DNA from: Eubacterium sp. UBA3279
GTDB lineage: Bacteria; Bacillota; Clostridia; Lachnospirales; Lachnospiraceae
Assembly (NCBI GenBank): GCA_002361775.1
Contig: DETV01000006.1
Location: 11,468 to 75,467 of the forward strand
Length of the DNA stretch: 64,000 nucleotides
Reading direction: 5' to 3'
A program made the position numbers and the translations under genes. Below the pieces are notes generated by a model. The model saw only the letters and a program-made list of their open reading frames with translations, had not been told where the DNA came from and did no database searches. Positions within the stretch are counted from its first letter, which is position 1, and each line of letters starts with the position of its first letter. Positions 27,137-35,172 of this stretch are shown in pieces.

Positions 27137-28355
27137 ATACTTTTTCCAGTCCTTCCACACAATCCAGAAATTCTTCCTGATCCAACGTATCCCGCAGACC
27201 AAAAATCATTTTTGTCACCACTTTTCCTGCCGCTGTATCGATGGATTTTTCCAGATCTTTCCTTTCTTCTTCTGATAAAGGAAGTTTATGAAGAATTTTA
27301 TGCAGCCTGAGATTCAGATCGGTTACTGCCTCATCTTTGATTTCCTGGATACGGGGAATCACATCTCTTCCGTTAAACCACACATAAAACTCATCCATCT
27401 CCTCCTGGATCAACATCTCTGCCTGCTCCATGGACTGGAGCGTTCCCGCATTGGGACCATCCAGCTTAAAATCATCAATGGTATACAGTTCCACCTGGGA
27501 AAGCTCAGAAAGCTCCGGCTCCATATCTCGGGGAACTGCAAGATCAATAAATATTACCGGTCTGCTCAGCCCCGTTTTCTCCACCTGTTCCTTCGTCAGG
27601 GTATAATTGGGACTGGCTGTGGCGCTTACCACCAGATCGCAGGCAGGAAGGAAATCCAGCCTTTCTCCGTAATTGATTCGCTCACATCCCATAGGTATAG
27701 TCACAATGCCGCTGCGATACTGCCGCACAGTTACCGTCACCTTGGCTCCCGTTTTTTTCAGAGACTGGGCAGCCAGTTTTCCCATTTCTCCATTTCCAAT
27801 GACCATACAATTCTTATTCTTAAAATCAAATTTCTTTTCCCGAAGCATTTCTATAGCCTGATCCATGGCCGTCTGGTTTGCCCGGGAAAATGTCACGTTC
27901 GTTTTTACCTTTTTCCCCGCTGTCACCGCTTTCCGAAAAAGAACTTCCAGCACATTGTCCGTCACATAATTTTCTCTTGCCATAGAAAGAGCATCTTTTA
28001 CCTGTGTAATAATCTGATCCTCCGCCAGAATCAGTGATTTCAGCCCGCAGGTGAGATGAAACAGATGATCCACCGCCTCTCTGCCTTCTCTTCTGACAAA
28101 ATATTCTTCATACTGAGTAGGGTCCACTTCTTTCACCTTGCACAACTCTTCCAGAAGGTCTCCCCTCCAGTCTTCCTGGGTACTGGCCCACAATTCCATC
28201 CTGTTACAGGTGGACAAAACCAGACATCCATTAATCCCAGGCACTTTCTTCCATCTTTGCATAGCCGCCGCTCCATTTTTCTTTGTAAATGAAAACAGGG
28301 CCCGAATATCCACATTTGCTTTGTTATGGTCAATGCCCACCATACATATGCTCAT
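27123..28355 (-). CDS. hemA: Glutamyl-tRNA reductase
   Basis: First committed enzyme of C5 tetrapyrrole synthesis: reduces glutamyl-tRNA to glutamate-1-semialdehyde with NADPH. About 410 residues. MVGIDHNKANVDIRALFSF is the N-terminus, VLSTCNRMELWAS holds the catalytic Cys, LILAEDQIITQVKDA follows, and VIGNGEMGKLAAQSL is the NADPH-binding motif. Start chosen at MSICMVG, where GGGAGG lies upstream. It is the first gene of the minus-strand hem operon and has no recognisable cobalamin riboswitch, unlike the two cobalamin operons. Confidence 0.95.
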   Translation of the reverse strand: MSICMVGIDHNKANVDIRALFSFTKKNGAAAMQRWKKVPGINGCLVLSTCNRMELWASTQEDWRGDLLEELCKVKEVDPTQYEEYFVRREGREAVDHLFHLTCGLKSLILAEDQIITQVKDALSMARENYVTDNVLEVLFRKAVTAGKKVKTNVTFSRANQTAMDQAIEMLREKKFDFKNKNCMVIGNGEMGKLAAQSLKKTGAKVTVTVRQYRSGIVTIPMGCERINYGERLDFLPACDLVVSATASPNYTLTKEQVEKTGLSRPVIFIDLAVPRDMEPELSELSQVELYTIDDFKLDGPNAGTLQSMEQAEMLIQEEMDEFYVWFNGRDVIPRIQEIKDEAVTDLNLRLHKILHKLPLSEEERKDLEKSIDTAAGKVVTKMIFGLRDTLDQEEFLDCVEGLEKVYEEE

Positions 28356-28462
28356 TTTCTGTTCCTCCCAATTCATCTGCCATTTTTGCTGTCGTTCAGA
28401 TTTTATTCGTGAATATCATAGCACAAGTTTTTTTAAATGGGAACCTTATTTTCGTGAAAGAA

Positions 28463-28491
28463 TTGACAACATAAAAAGATTGCGGTAAACT
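28463..28491 (+). promoter_or_regulatory. Sigma-A promoter of cbiMNQO-K
   Basis: TTGACA at 28463-28468 and TAAACT at 28486-28491, with a 17-base spacer. Transcription would start near 28498, right at the 5' edge of the cobalamin riboswitch. Confidence 0.75.
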
Positions 28492-28497
28492 GGGTTT

Positions 28498-28690
28498 AAT
28501 TGAATGTGATGAGGATCCTGTGTATTTTTCTCCACAGGCTAAGAGGAAAGAGGGGTTTCACTCCCCCGCGGTCACGCCGCTGTAAAGGACGAGTATTGTT
28601 TCATTATGTCACTGGGAAACTGGGAAGGCGAAGCAGTATGAAGACTCCTGAGCCAGAAGACCTGCCCGTCATAGGAAAGATCCGCAGCGG
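28498..28690 (+). promoter_or_regulatory. Cobalamin riboswitch upstream of cbiM
   Basis: The plus-strand leader carries the B12 box AGCCAGAAGACCTGCC at 28651-28666, close to the canonical AGCCAGGAGACCTGCC. Upstream is the riboswitch core (GAGGGGTTTCACTCCCCCGCGGTCACGCCGC region, then GTCACTGGGAAACTGGGAAGGCG). It should bind adenosylcobalamin or a related form and turn off the cobalt-import genes when B12 is plentiful. A long expression platform and a terminator follow before cbiM. Confidence 0.93.
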
Positions 28691-28784
28691 TCTGTATACA
28701 GTTGCGGAGATACACTCATGTTACGAACGATGGCTGAGTGTAGGATCGTTCTGCGGCGAAAAAGTCTGTCGCAGAGTATCCCGG

Positions 28785-28825
28785 CACGCCTATCGTAAGA
28801 AGTCAGCGATTTGGCGTGTTTTTTT
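28785..28825 (+). terminator. Riboswitch-controlled terminator before cbiM
   Basis: CACGCC-T-ATCG pairs with CGAT-TT-GGCGTG (28785-28818), followed by seven T residues. Its position 35 bases before the cbiM start makes it the likely off-switch of the riboswitch. Confidence 0.82.
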
Positions 28826-28859
28826 ATTACATTTTTAAGGGATGAAAGGAGAAAAGAAA

Positions 28860-29606
28860 ATGACTCACAAACAAAAACGTATCATTGCAATCATCAGTGC
28901 ATTTTCCCTGTACTTCGGACTGATGCCCGCAGCCAGCGCTATGCACATCATGGAGGGATATCTTCCCGTAGGCTTTTGCGTGGCCTGGGGAGTGGTCTGC
29001 CTGCCGTTTCTTGCAGCCGGATTGATGTCCATCCGAAAAGTATTAAATGAAAACCGGAAGGCTTTAATTTTGCTTGCCATGTCCGGAGCATTTATTTTTG
29101 TAATTTCTTCACTGAAGATACCGTCTGTTACAGGAAGTTGTTCCCATATGACAGGAACCGGTCTTGGCGCTATTCTTTTTGGACCTGCTGCCGTCAGTGT
29201 TCTGGGGCTGATCGTACTTCTTTTCCAGGCTCTGCTTTTAGCTCATGGAGGGCTTACCACCATCGGAGCAAATACATTTTCCATGGCTGTAGCCGGACCT
29301 TTGGTATCCTTCGGTATTTATAAACTGTGCCGGAAATTTAAAGCAAATAAATATATCTCTGTGTTTCTTGCCGCATTTTTAGGCGATCTTTTTACATATT
29401 GTGTTACTGCTGTTCAGTTAGCTGTTGCTCATCATGCAGATACTACAATTATGGGGGCTATGGGAAAATTTATGGCTGTTTTTGCACCTACACAGGTGCC
29501 TCTGGCAGTCATTGAAGGTCTGATCACCTGCATGATTATCATGGCGCTGGAAACTTATGCAAAACCGGAACTTCGAGCTATTGGTTTCTTAAAGGAGGGC
29601 AAGTAA
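28860..29606 (+). CDS. cbiM: Cobalt ECF transporter, substrate-binding subunit CbiM
   Basis: Integral membrane protein of 248 residues that recognises cobalt. After an N-terminal signal-like segment it has AMHIMEGYLPVGFCVAWG; the conserved Met-His-Ile start of mature CbiM forms the metal site. Further hydrophobic segments and LKIPSVTGSCSHMTGTGLGA follow. The start has AAAGGAG upstream. The gene heads a plus-strand operon cbiM-cbiN-cbiQ-cbiOK. The B12 riboswitch and the attached chelatase argue for cobalt rather than nickel. Confidence 0.96.
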   Translation: MTHKQKRIIAIISAFSLYFGLMPAASAMHIMEGYLPVGFCVAWGVVCLPFLAAGLMSIRKVLNENRKALILLAMSGAFIFVISSLKIPSVTGSCSHMTGTGLGAILFGPAAVSVLGLIVLLFQALLLAHGGLTTIGANTFSMAVAGPLVSFGIYKLCRKFKANKYISVFLAAFLGDLFTYCVTAVQLAVAHHADTTIMGAMGKFMAVFAPTQVPLAVIEGLITCMIIMALETYAKPELRAIGFLKEGK

Positions 29607-29607
29607 T

Positions 29608-29913
29608 ATGAAGAAGAGAAATATTGTTTTTATTTTACTGATTGCTATCATTCTTATTGCATTTGTTCCTCTTTTTGCATTAAAAGATGCAGAGTTTGGC
29701 GGTTCCGATGATGCGGGAAGCACTGTAGTGGAAGAAGTGGATTCTTCTTTTGAACCCATTGCCGCTCCTCTGATTGAAAATATTCTGGGAGGAGAACTTC
29801 CCGGAGAAGTAGAAAGTATGCTGTTTTGTGTCCAGACAGGTATCGGCGTAGGCATTATCGCCTTTTGCATGGGACGTCTGGTGGAAAGAAAAAAACTGGG
29901 AAAAGGTGAATAA
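29608..29913 (+). CDS. cbiN: Cobalt transport protein CbiN
   Basis: Small membrane subunit of 101 residues with two membrane segments (about 5-21 and 75-92) joined by an extracellular loop rich in acidic residues (GGSDDAGSTVVEEVDSSFEP). CbiN assists metal insertion into CbiM. Its ATG lies one base after the cbiM stop, with AAGGAGG inside the end of cbiM. Confidence 0.93.
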   Translation: MKKRNIVFILLIAIILIAFVPLFALKDAEFGGSDDAGSTVVEEVDSSFEPIAAPLIENILGGELPGEVESMLFCVQTGIGVGIIAFCMGRLVERKKLGKGE

Positions 29914-29935
29914 ATACCGGTGAAAGGAGTTATCC

Positions 29936-30712
29936 ATGATTACGATTGATAAGCTTTGCTATTCTTCTAAGCTTAGATATGTAAATACCGGAGAAAAATT
30001 TGCGTTTGCAGTCATCACACTTCTGCTATGTGTGATCAGTCGTTCGATTGCAGTCGCTTTTATCGTATTAGCAGTGACAGGGATTCTTACCGTATGGAAA
30101 GGGAGAATCCCTCTTTTCCGTTATGTGCGCTATATGATGGTCCCTCTGGTTTTTCTGATTCTCAGCACATTGGCAATCCTGTTCCATATTTCCCGTGAAC
30201 CCATGGATTGTTTTGCCATTCCCATAGGCTCCTGGTATATTACCAGCAGTTGGCATTCCGTTTACTACTCCCTGCAGTTGATACTTACCGCTTTAGCCTC
30301 TGTATCCTGCCTGTATTTTCTTTCTTTTAATACTCCTGTACCGGATATACTGGAAATATTGCACCGGTTACACTGTCCAAAGATTCTGATCGAACTGATG
30401 ATGCTGATTTATCGCTTTATTTTCGTTTTGATGAGTACGGCTTCTGCCATTACCACCTCCCAGCATTCCCGTCTGGGAAATCGAAACTATAAAACCTCTT
30501 TAAAATCCTTCAGTTCTATGGCCTCTGTCCTTTTGCTCCGCTCTTTCAAACGGGCAAACGCCTTGTATGATGCTATGGAATCCCGGTGTTATGATGGTAC
30601 GATCCATGTGTTAAATGAAACTTCAAAACCACAGAAAAAACATATTCTCTGGATTATTTCTTTTGAAACTTTTTTATTTTTATATATTTTATGGAAAGGA
30701 TTTTTCTTATGA
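29936..30712 (+). CDS. cbiQ: Cobalt ECF transporter transmembrane subunit CbiQ
   Basis: Coupling (T) component of the cobalt transporter, 258 residues with several hydrophobic segments. It transmits ATP hydrolysis by CbiO to CbiM. The family region with the AxxR-type helix is visible around FKRANALYDAMESRCYDG. AAAGGAG precedes the start, and the stop overlaps the cbiO start (ATGA). Confidence 0.93.
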   Translation: MITIDKLCYSSKLRYVNTGEKFAFAVITLLLCVISRSIAVAFIVLAVTGILTVWKGRIPLFRYVRYMMVPLVFLILSTLAILFHISREPMDCFAIPIGSWYITSSWHSVYYSLQLILTALASVSCLYFLSFNTPVPDILEILHRLHCPKILIELMMLIYRFIFVLMSTASAITTSQHSRLGNRNYKTSLKSFSSMASVLLLRSFKRANALYDAMESRCYDGTIHVLNETSKPQKKHILWIISFETFLFLYILWKGFFL

Positions 30713-32367
30713 GCGAAGAAATCATCTTACAGGCAGACAATCTGTATTTTTCTTATGATGACGAAAAAAGTCATTCTTTAAACGGACTTTCCCTGGAGAT
30801 TAAGAAAGGACATAAAGTGGCTTTTATGGGAGCCAACGGTTCCGGAAAATCCACTTTTTTCCTGTGCTGCAACGGAATTCACCGTCCTTCTTCAGGAACT
30901 CTTTATTTCCATGGAGAGCCTGTGGACTATTCCAGGAAAGGCTTACTGAATCTGCGCAGTAAAGTAGGCATTGTATTTCAGGATCCTGATAATCAGCTTT
31001 TTTCTGCCAGTGTATATCAGGAAATTTCTTTTGGCATTCTGAATCTGGGCGCCAGTGAACAGGAGGCTGAAAAACAGGTGGAACAGGTTATTGATTATCT
31101 GGAAATCACCCCCTTCCGCCACAAACCTACCCACGCTTTAAGCGGAGGGCAAAAAAAGCAGGTATCCATTGCCGATATTCTTGTTATGAATCCGGATATT
31201 ATTATTTTTGACGAACCGGCTGCCGCTCTTGATCCCAAACATACCATTATGGTAAATAAAATTGTCGATCAGCTCACCGCCCGGGGAATTACTGTGCTTA
31301 TGTCTACTCATGATGTGGATTACGCATTTTCCTGGGCAGATGATATTATTCTGTTAAAGGATGGAAAGGTTCTGATCCACGGCACCCCGGAGCAGGTTTT
31401 TGCCAACCGTTCTGCTCTGGAAGCCACAAATCTGAGGCAGCCTGCCTGTCTGGAACTTTTTGAAAGTCTTTGCAGAAAGGGGATACTGAAGACTTCTCTT
31501 CCGGTTCCCAGAAATCTGAAAGAACTGGAGGCCTATATTGCCGCCGTCAGCGAACGAACTTATCACGGAGGAACAGCACCTATGAAAGAAACAAAAAAAG
31601 CAATTCTGGTTGTCAGTTTTGGTACCAGTTACCATGATACCAGAGAAAAAACTATTGATGCCATTGAAGAAGAAATCGCCCGCTCTTTCCCTGAATACAC
31701 CATATACCGGGCCTGGACCAGTAAAATGATCATGGCCAAACTGCTGAAAAGAGATGGTATCAGGATAAATAATGTGAAGGAAGCCATGGAACAGATGGCC
31801 GCAGACGGGATCACAGATGTGATCGTCCAGCCTACCCATGTGATCAACGGAATTGAAAATGACCTGATGAAAGAAGATGCCCTGTCTTATCGCAGCAAAT
31901 TTCAGAGTTTATCCTTCGGAACGCCCCTGCTTACCAGTGAACAGGATAATTGGGAAATGATTCAGGCTATTGCCGATGAATTTTCCTATGTTAAAGATGA
32001 GGAAGCCCTGGTTCTCATGGGACATGGAACCACTCATTATGCCAACTCTATTTATGCCGCCCTTGATTATTCCTTTAAAGACAAAGGGCATAAAAATATT
32101 TTTCTTGGAACTGTGGAAGCTTATCCTTCCATGGAAACATTATTAAAAATGGTATGTGAGAGAAATCCGAAAAAAATTGTACTTGCCCCCTTTATGATCG
32201 TAGCCGGGGATCACGCCAGCAACGATATGGCAGGAGACGATCCCGATTCCTGGCGATGTCAGTTTGAAAAAGAAGGTTTCCCGGTGGAATGTTGTCTGAA
32301 AGGTCTGGGAGAATATCCGGCAGTGCGAAAAATCTTTGTCCGGCATATTCGTGAAACAATGGAATAA
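30709..32367 (+). CDS. cbiO-cbiK: CbiO cobalt-transport ATPase fused to CbiK sirohydrochlorin cobaltochelatase
   Basis: Single open frame of 552 residues. Residues about 1-270 are the ECF ATPase CbiO: GANGSGKSTFF (Walker A), QDPDNQLF (Q loop), LSGGQKKQVSIADIL (signature), IIIFDEPAAAL (Walker B) and STHDVD (switch His). Residues 292-552 are a complete class II cobaltochelatase CbiK: KKAILVVSFGTSYHDTREK, LMGHGTTHYAN with His near 439 and VAGDHASNDMAGDD with His near 502, matching the two metal-binding histidines of the family. The linker is only about 20 residues. GGAGG at 31567-31571 lies 10 bases before the ATG at 31582, so free CbiK could also be made. Physically it couples cobalt entry to insertion into the ring. 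Confidence 0.93.
   Translation: MSEEIILQADNLYFSYDDEKSHSLNGLSLEIKKGHKVAFMGANGSGKSTFFLCCNGIHRPSSGTLYFHGEPVDYSRKGLLNLRSKVGIVFQDPDNQLFSASVYQEISFGILNLGASEQEAEKQVEQVIDYLEITPFRHKPTHALSGGQKKQVSIADILVMNPDIIIFDEPAAALDPKHTIMVNKIVDQLTARGITVLMSTHDVDYAFSWADDIILLKDGKVLIHGTPEQVFANRSALEATNLRQPACLELFESLCRKGILKTSLPVPRNLKELEAYIAAVSERTYHGGTAPMKETKKAILVVSFGTSYHDTREKTIDAIEEEIARSFPEYTIYRAWTSKMIMAKLLKRDGIRINNVKEAMEQMAADGITDVIVQPTHVINGIENDLMKEDALSYRSKFQSLSFGTPLLTSEQDNWEMIQAIADEFSYVKDEEALVLMGHGTTHYANSIYAALDYSFKDKGHKNIFLGTVEAYPSMETLLKMVCERNPKKIVLAPFMIVAGDHASNDMAGDDPDSWRCQFEKEGFPVECCLKGLGEYPAVRKIFVRHIRETME
31567..31584 (+). promoter_or_regulatory. Internal ribosome binding site and ATG at the CbiO-CbiK junction
   Basis: GGAGG at 31567-31571 is followed after 10 bases by the ATG at 31582-31584, exactly at the first residue of the CbiK module. 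The surrounding frame has no stop, so this could allow separate CbiK synthesis in addition to the fusion. Confidence 0.6.
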
Positions 32368-32408
32368 AAAATATATCTGCCATGCCACTGGCTAAACAGA
32401 TAATTACA

Positions 32409-32463
32409 GACAGGGAGCTGTTGCTTTAAAGATTTAAAATCAGTAAAGCAACAGCTCCCTGTC
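32409..32463. terminator. Perfect 20-base-pair hairpin between cbiOK and DUF5054-like gene
   Basis: Bases 32409-32428 and 32444-32463 are perfect reverse complements around a 15-base AT-rich loop. It separates converging operons and probably terminates both, although the T run after it on the plus strand is short. It abuts the stop of the truncated gene on the other strand. Confidence 0.75.
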
Positions 32464-32464
32464 T

Positions 32465-33277
32465 TTATGCCTGGATCAAAAAGCGAAATCTGGGATCTGT
32501 CCCTATACCATGAATCCAGCTATCCCCTGTCTCCTGAGTGATTACAGGGATATTTTCCTGCTTCAGAGCTTCTTCTGCCACGTCCTCCAGTGTTCCTGCG
32601 ACAAGCTCCGCATCCGGATATTTCTCATGCAGCTCTCTGTATATTTCACGGATCTGATCTGCCGATTGAGGACCACAGTTATCTCCCGTATGGGCAAAAT
32701 ACACTGCCACACCACTATTTCCCATTTCTGTCAGTTCTCCGTAATCATCATTGTACATAACTAAGAGTTTTTCTCCCCCTGATGACTGCCACCAGAACAT
32801 GGTAGGCACATCTGGTTTTGTAGAAGCAGGATTTACTCCAATATGTAAAAAACGAATTCCTTTTTCTGCAAGAAGAGGTACCATGGAAATCGTATGCCCG
32901 GGTACGTCTGTCATCTTTGCAGCAACCGTTTTCATGCCAAAATGTTGATCTAGCTTTGCTGAAAGACTTGTCCCATATTCAAAAAGCTCCTGATTCATAC
33001 ATTCTGTATGAGTGGTAAAAGGCAATCCATGCCAGCGAACCTCCCCGTGACGAATCGCATCCTCCAATAATTCCGCATCCGGACTCTCTTCCAGAAATTT
33101 CCAGATCAGCCAGGAACCTGCTGTCCATATAAAACGCTCTTTTTCACCTCGCATCTGTTTTGCCACTTTCATGGCATTCGGCAGAAAATTTTTCATATAA
33201 TTTTCTACTACCTTCTGGGACATATCTGTAAACCCTATATCCAAGTGAGTTTTAAACAATACATAAATTCTTTTCAC
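32465..33277 (-). CDS. GH38 alpha-mannosidase-like / DUF5054-type protein, C-terminally truncated
   Basis: The 270 residues match the N-terminal catalytic-type domain of GH38-like DUF5054 proteins: KTHLDIGFTD near the start (metal-binding His and Asp), TAGSWLIWKFLEE, MTDVPGHTISMVPLLAEKGI with a candidate nucleophile Asp, and TGDSWIHGIGTDPR at the end. Family members that I recall are more than twice this length. The protein stops six residues after GTDPR, right beside the 20-base-pair hairpin. The C-terminal half therefore seems to have been deleted. Start GTG at 33277 with AGGAGA 6 bases upstream, one base after the UroD-like stop, so it is the last gene of the cobalamin operon. Confidence 0.75.
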   Translation of the reverse strand: MKRIYVLFKTHLDIGFTDMSQKVVENYMKNFLPNAMKVAKQMRGEKERFIWTAGSWLIWKFLEESPDAELLEDAIRHGEVRWHGLPFTTHTECMNQELFEYGTSLSAKLDQHFGMKTVAAKMTDVPGHTISMVPLLAEKGIRFLHIGVNPASTKPDVPTMFWWQSSGGEKLLVMYNDDYGELTEMGNSGVAVYFAHTGDNCGPQSADQIREIYRELHEKYPDAELVAGTLEDVAEEALKQENIPVITQETGDSWIHGIGTDPRFRFLIQA

Positions 33278-33278
33278 G

Positions 33279-34244
33279 CTATTTCTCCTGATATACTCCG
33301 TATTCTCTCCAGATTTTCCACATTCTTTCATATCGCTCCAGAGGCAGTCCCGTATAAACACAGTTGGAAGTGGAGAATATATATCCTTTTCCGTCTGCCA
33401 TTCCTTCTTTTAAGCTTCGCATTACATCCGCGTCACATTCTTCATCTGTTCCTGTCTGTAAAAGTCCGCAGTTTACATTTCCCACCAGAGCGATCTGATC
33501 TCCCACAATTTTGCGTACTTCCCGCAGATTTACATTTCCCTGGGGATCCAGAGAATGAATAGCGTCCGGTTTACAATCTGCCATCTGTTTTACGATAGGC
33601 ATAATATTTCCATCTGTGTGTTTGATGGTGTAATATCCCATTTTTCTGTATTCTGCAATTACCTCTTTCAGATAAGGAACAATCAATTCATCAAACTGAT
33701 CCGGGGTAAAAAACGGATTTACGTTAAAGCAATAGTCGGAGCAAAGGGCAAACCCATCCAACAGATGACCGTGACTGTTCAGTTTTTCTGCAAAATTAAG
33801 ACTTTCTTCCACTCTTCTTGCTGACATTTCATTGAGTTTTTCCGGTTCTTCCAGCATCTGCACTGCAAAATCCATCATGTTATCTCCGTCCGGAATTGCC
33901 CAGGTAGGATCCCCGTGCATCATCAGGTAATACTCGTCCCCGCTCTTTTCTCTTATGGTTTCCAAAAGCCACTGTGCATTTTCAAATCCAGGCAGTGTGT
34001 GCTGTACAAAAATAGCGCTGTGATCATATTTTTTTGCAATATCGATATGGATATCCGCAATTTCATTAATGTGAAGCTTCTGCTCCGCATAACTCATCTG
34101 ATTCCACTGGTCATATAACCGATGACAGGGATGTACTTTTCCCAGAGATTCCATCGTCAGGAAAAAAACCAATTCAAAATGAGGTACCCGTCCTCCGATT
34201 TTTTCGCATTTTAATGTTTTGATAAATTGTTCTCTGTGTGTCAC
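33279..34244 (-). CDS. Uroporphyrinogen decarboxylase (UroD/MtaA) family protein
   Basis: Protein of 321 residues with the UroD fold: MTHREQFIKTLKCEKIGGRVPHFE at the start, HTDGNIMPIVKQM, SLDPQGNVNLREVRKIVG and LVGNVNCGLLQTGT, then a glycine-rich GYIFSTSNCVYTGLP. The conserved arginine-rich N-terminal motif of true HemE (typically PVWxMRQAGRY) is absent, so it is more likely a corrinoid- or cobamide-linked methyltransferase relative, or another decarboxylase, than a heme enzyme. Substrate unknown. It lies between an amidohydrolase and the truncated GH38-like gene at the end of the cobalamin operon. Confidence 0.85.
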   Translation of the reverse strand: MTHREQFIKTLKCEKIGGRVPHFELVFFLTMESLGKVHPCHRLYDQWNQMSYAEQKLHINEIADIHIDIAKKYDHSAIFVQHTLPGFENAQWLLETIREKSGDEYYLMMHGDPTWAIPDGDNMMDFAVQMLEEPEKLNEMSARRVEESLNFAEKLNSHGHLLDGFALCSDYCFNVNPFFTPDQFDELIVPYLKEVIAEYRKMGYYTIKHTDGNIMPIVKQMADCKPDAIHSLDPQGNVNLREVRKIVGDQIALVGNVNCGLLQTGTDEECDADVMRSLKEGMADGKGYIFSTSNCVYTGLPLERYERMWKIWREYGVYQEK

Positions 34245-34271
34245 TGTGAAATTCCTCCCAAAATATTTCCT

Positions 34272-35168
34272 TTAAAACTTTTCACGAAGAATTCTGTCTC
34301 CTTCCAGAATTCCTGTTCTCCAGTCCGGCCAGTCCTCTGAAAGCACTTGTTCAAAGACCTGATATTCATCCAGAAGCCCCTGACCGTGAAGTACCCGGTA
34401 AGCTCCTGCATCGCTGCCCAGAGCCATTTTCACTCCCAGCTTACAGGCAAGCTTCAGATTTTTCTGCTGACCTTCCCATATCCTTTGTACCACACTTTCC
34501 GGGAAACGTCCATCCCCCAAAAGATTTTTTACAGTAACTGTTGTAGGAACCCAGACAGCAGAAGAATCTGCCAGGGCTGACAGGGCGTCCTCATCACAAA
34601 AATTACCGTGTTCAATACTGTCCACCCCTGCCAGAGCCGCAGTACGAACCGCTCTGGAGCCGTTGGTATGAGCCATCACAGAAAAACCTTCTTCGTGGGC
34701 AATGTGAATCATTTCCCTGATCTCATCATCCGGAAGAGACTCTTCAGTAAGACCGCCCCGGTCAAAATCCATAATACCGGAAATCATGATTTTCACAAAT
34801 TGTCCTCCCATCCGGCGCAAAAGACGGATCAACTGCACATATTCCTTCAGATTCTCATACGCCTTCCCCACAATTCCGCCATAATGTCCTTTCCGGTGAA
34901 TGGCAAATACAGGCGTTCGATAGGTGATCCCATATTCCGGTGCAATTTCCATAGCCCGCTGTGAAGTACCATAAATGTCTCCACCATCCCGCAGCCAGGT
35001 AATCCCCCGCTTCTGATATTCAGCGAAATGTTCACGGATCACATTCTCATCCACCCCATGAGACTGGGCATTTACCGCCTCCCGGTAATTTCTTCCATTC
35101 ATAAATATATGAAGATGCCCTTCCCCAAAGGGGAAAGGCTCATTTTTTTTCTTCTCTTCAGTTTCCAT
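34272..35168 (-). CDS. Amidohydrolase-superfamily protein
   Basis: Protein of about 298 residues in the metal-dependent amidohydrolase superfamily (imidazolonepropionase/prolidase-like branch). GEGHLHIFMNGRNY has the metal-binding HxH near residue 15, VKIMISG.. leads toward a candidate carboxylated-Lys strand, and VMAHTNGSRAV, SIEHGNFCD and ALGSDAGAYRVLHGQG supply the later His and Asp. The first strand of the usual N-terminal beta-sandwich is short, making the protein smaller than most members. Start at METEEKKKN, where GGGAGTGATAAA precedes it, 4 bases after cbiC. No role in known B12 chemistry is recognised. Confidence 0.82.
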   Translation of the reverse strand: METEEKKKNEPFPFGEGHLHIFMNGRNYREAVNAQSHGVDENVIREHFAEYQKRGITWLRDGGDIYGTSQRAMEIAPEYGITYRTPVFAIHRKGHYGGIVGKAYENLKEYVQLIRLLRRMGGQFVKIMISGIMDFDRGGLTEESLPDDEIREMIHIAHEEGFSVMAHTNGSRAVRTAALAGVDSIEHGNFCDEDALSALADSSAVWVPTTVTVKNLLGDGRFPESVVQRIWEGQQKNLKLACKLGVKMALGSDAGAYRVLHGQGLLDEYQVFEQVLSEDWPDWRTGILEGDRILREKF

Positions 35169-35172
35169 TTTA

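Noticed and set aside
28500..28838. Plus-strand open frame of 112 codons through the cbiM leader
   Set aside because: It lies across the cobalamin riboswitch and its terminator; the conservation there is RNA structure, not protein.
33279..34244. Assignment of the UroD-family gene as heme-pathway hemE
   Set aside because: The HemE arginine-rich N-terminal motif is missing and no other heme-branch genes are near; a different UroD-family role is more likely.
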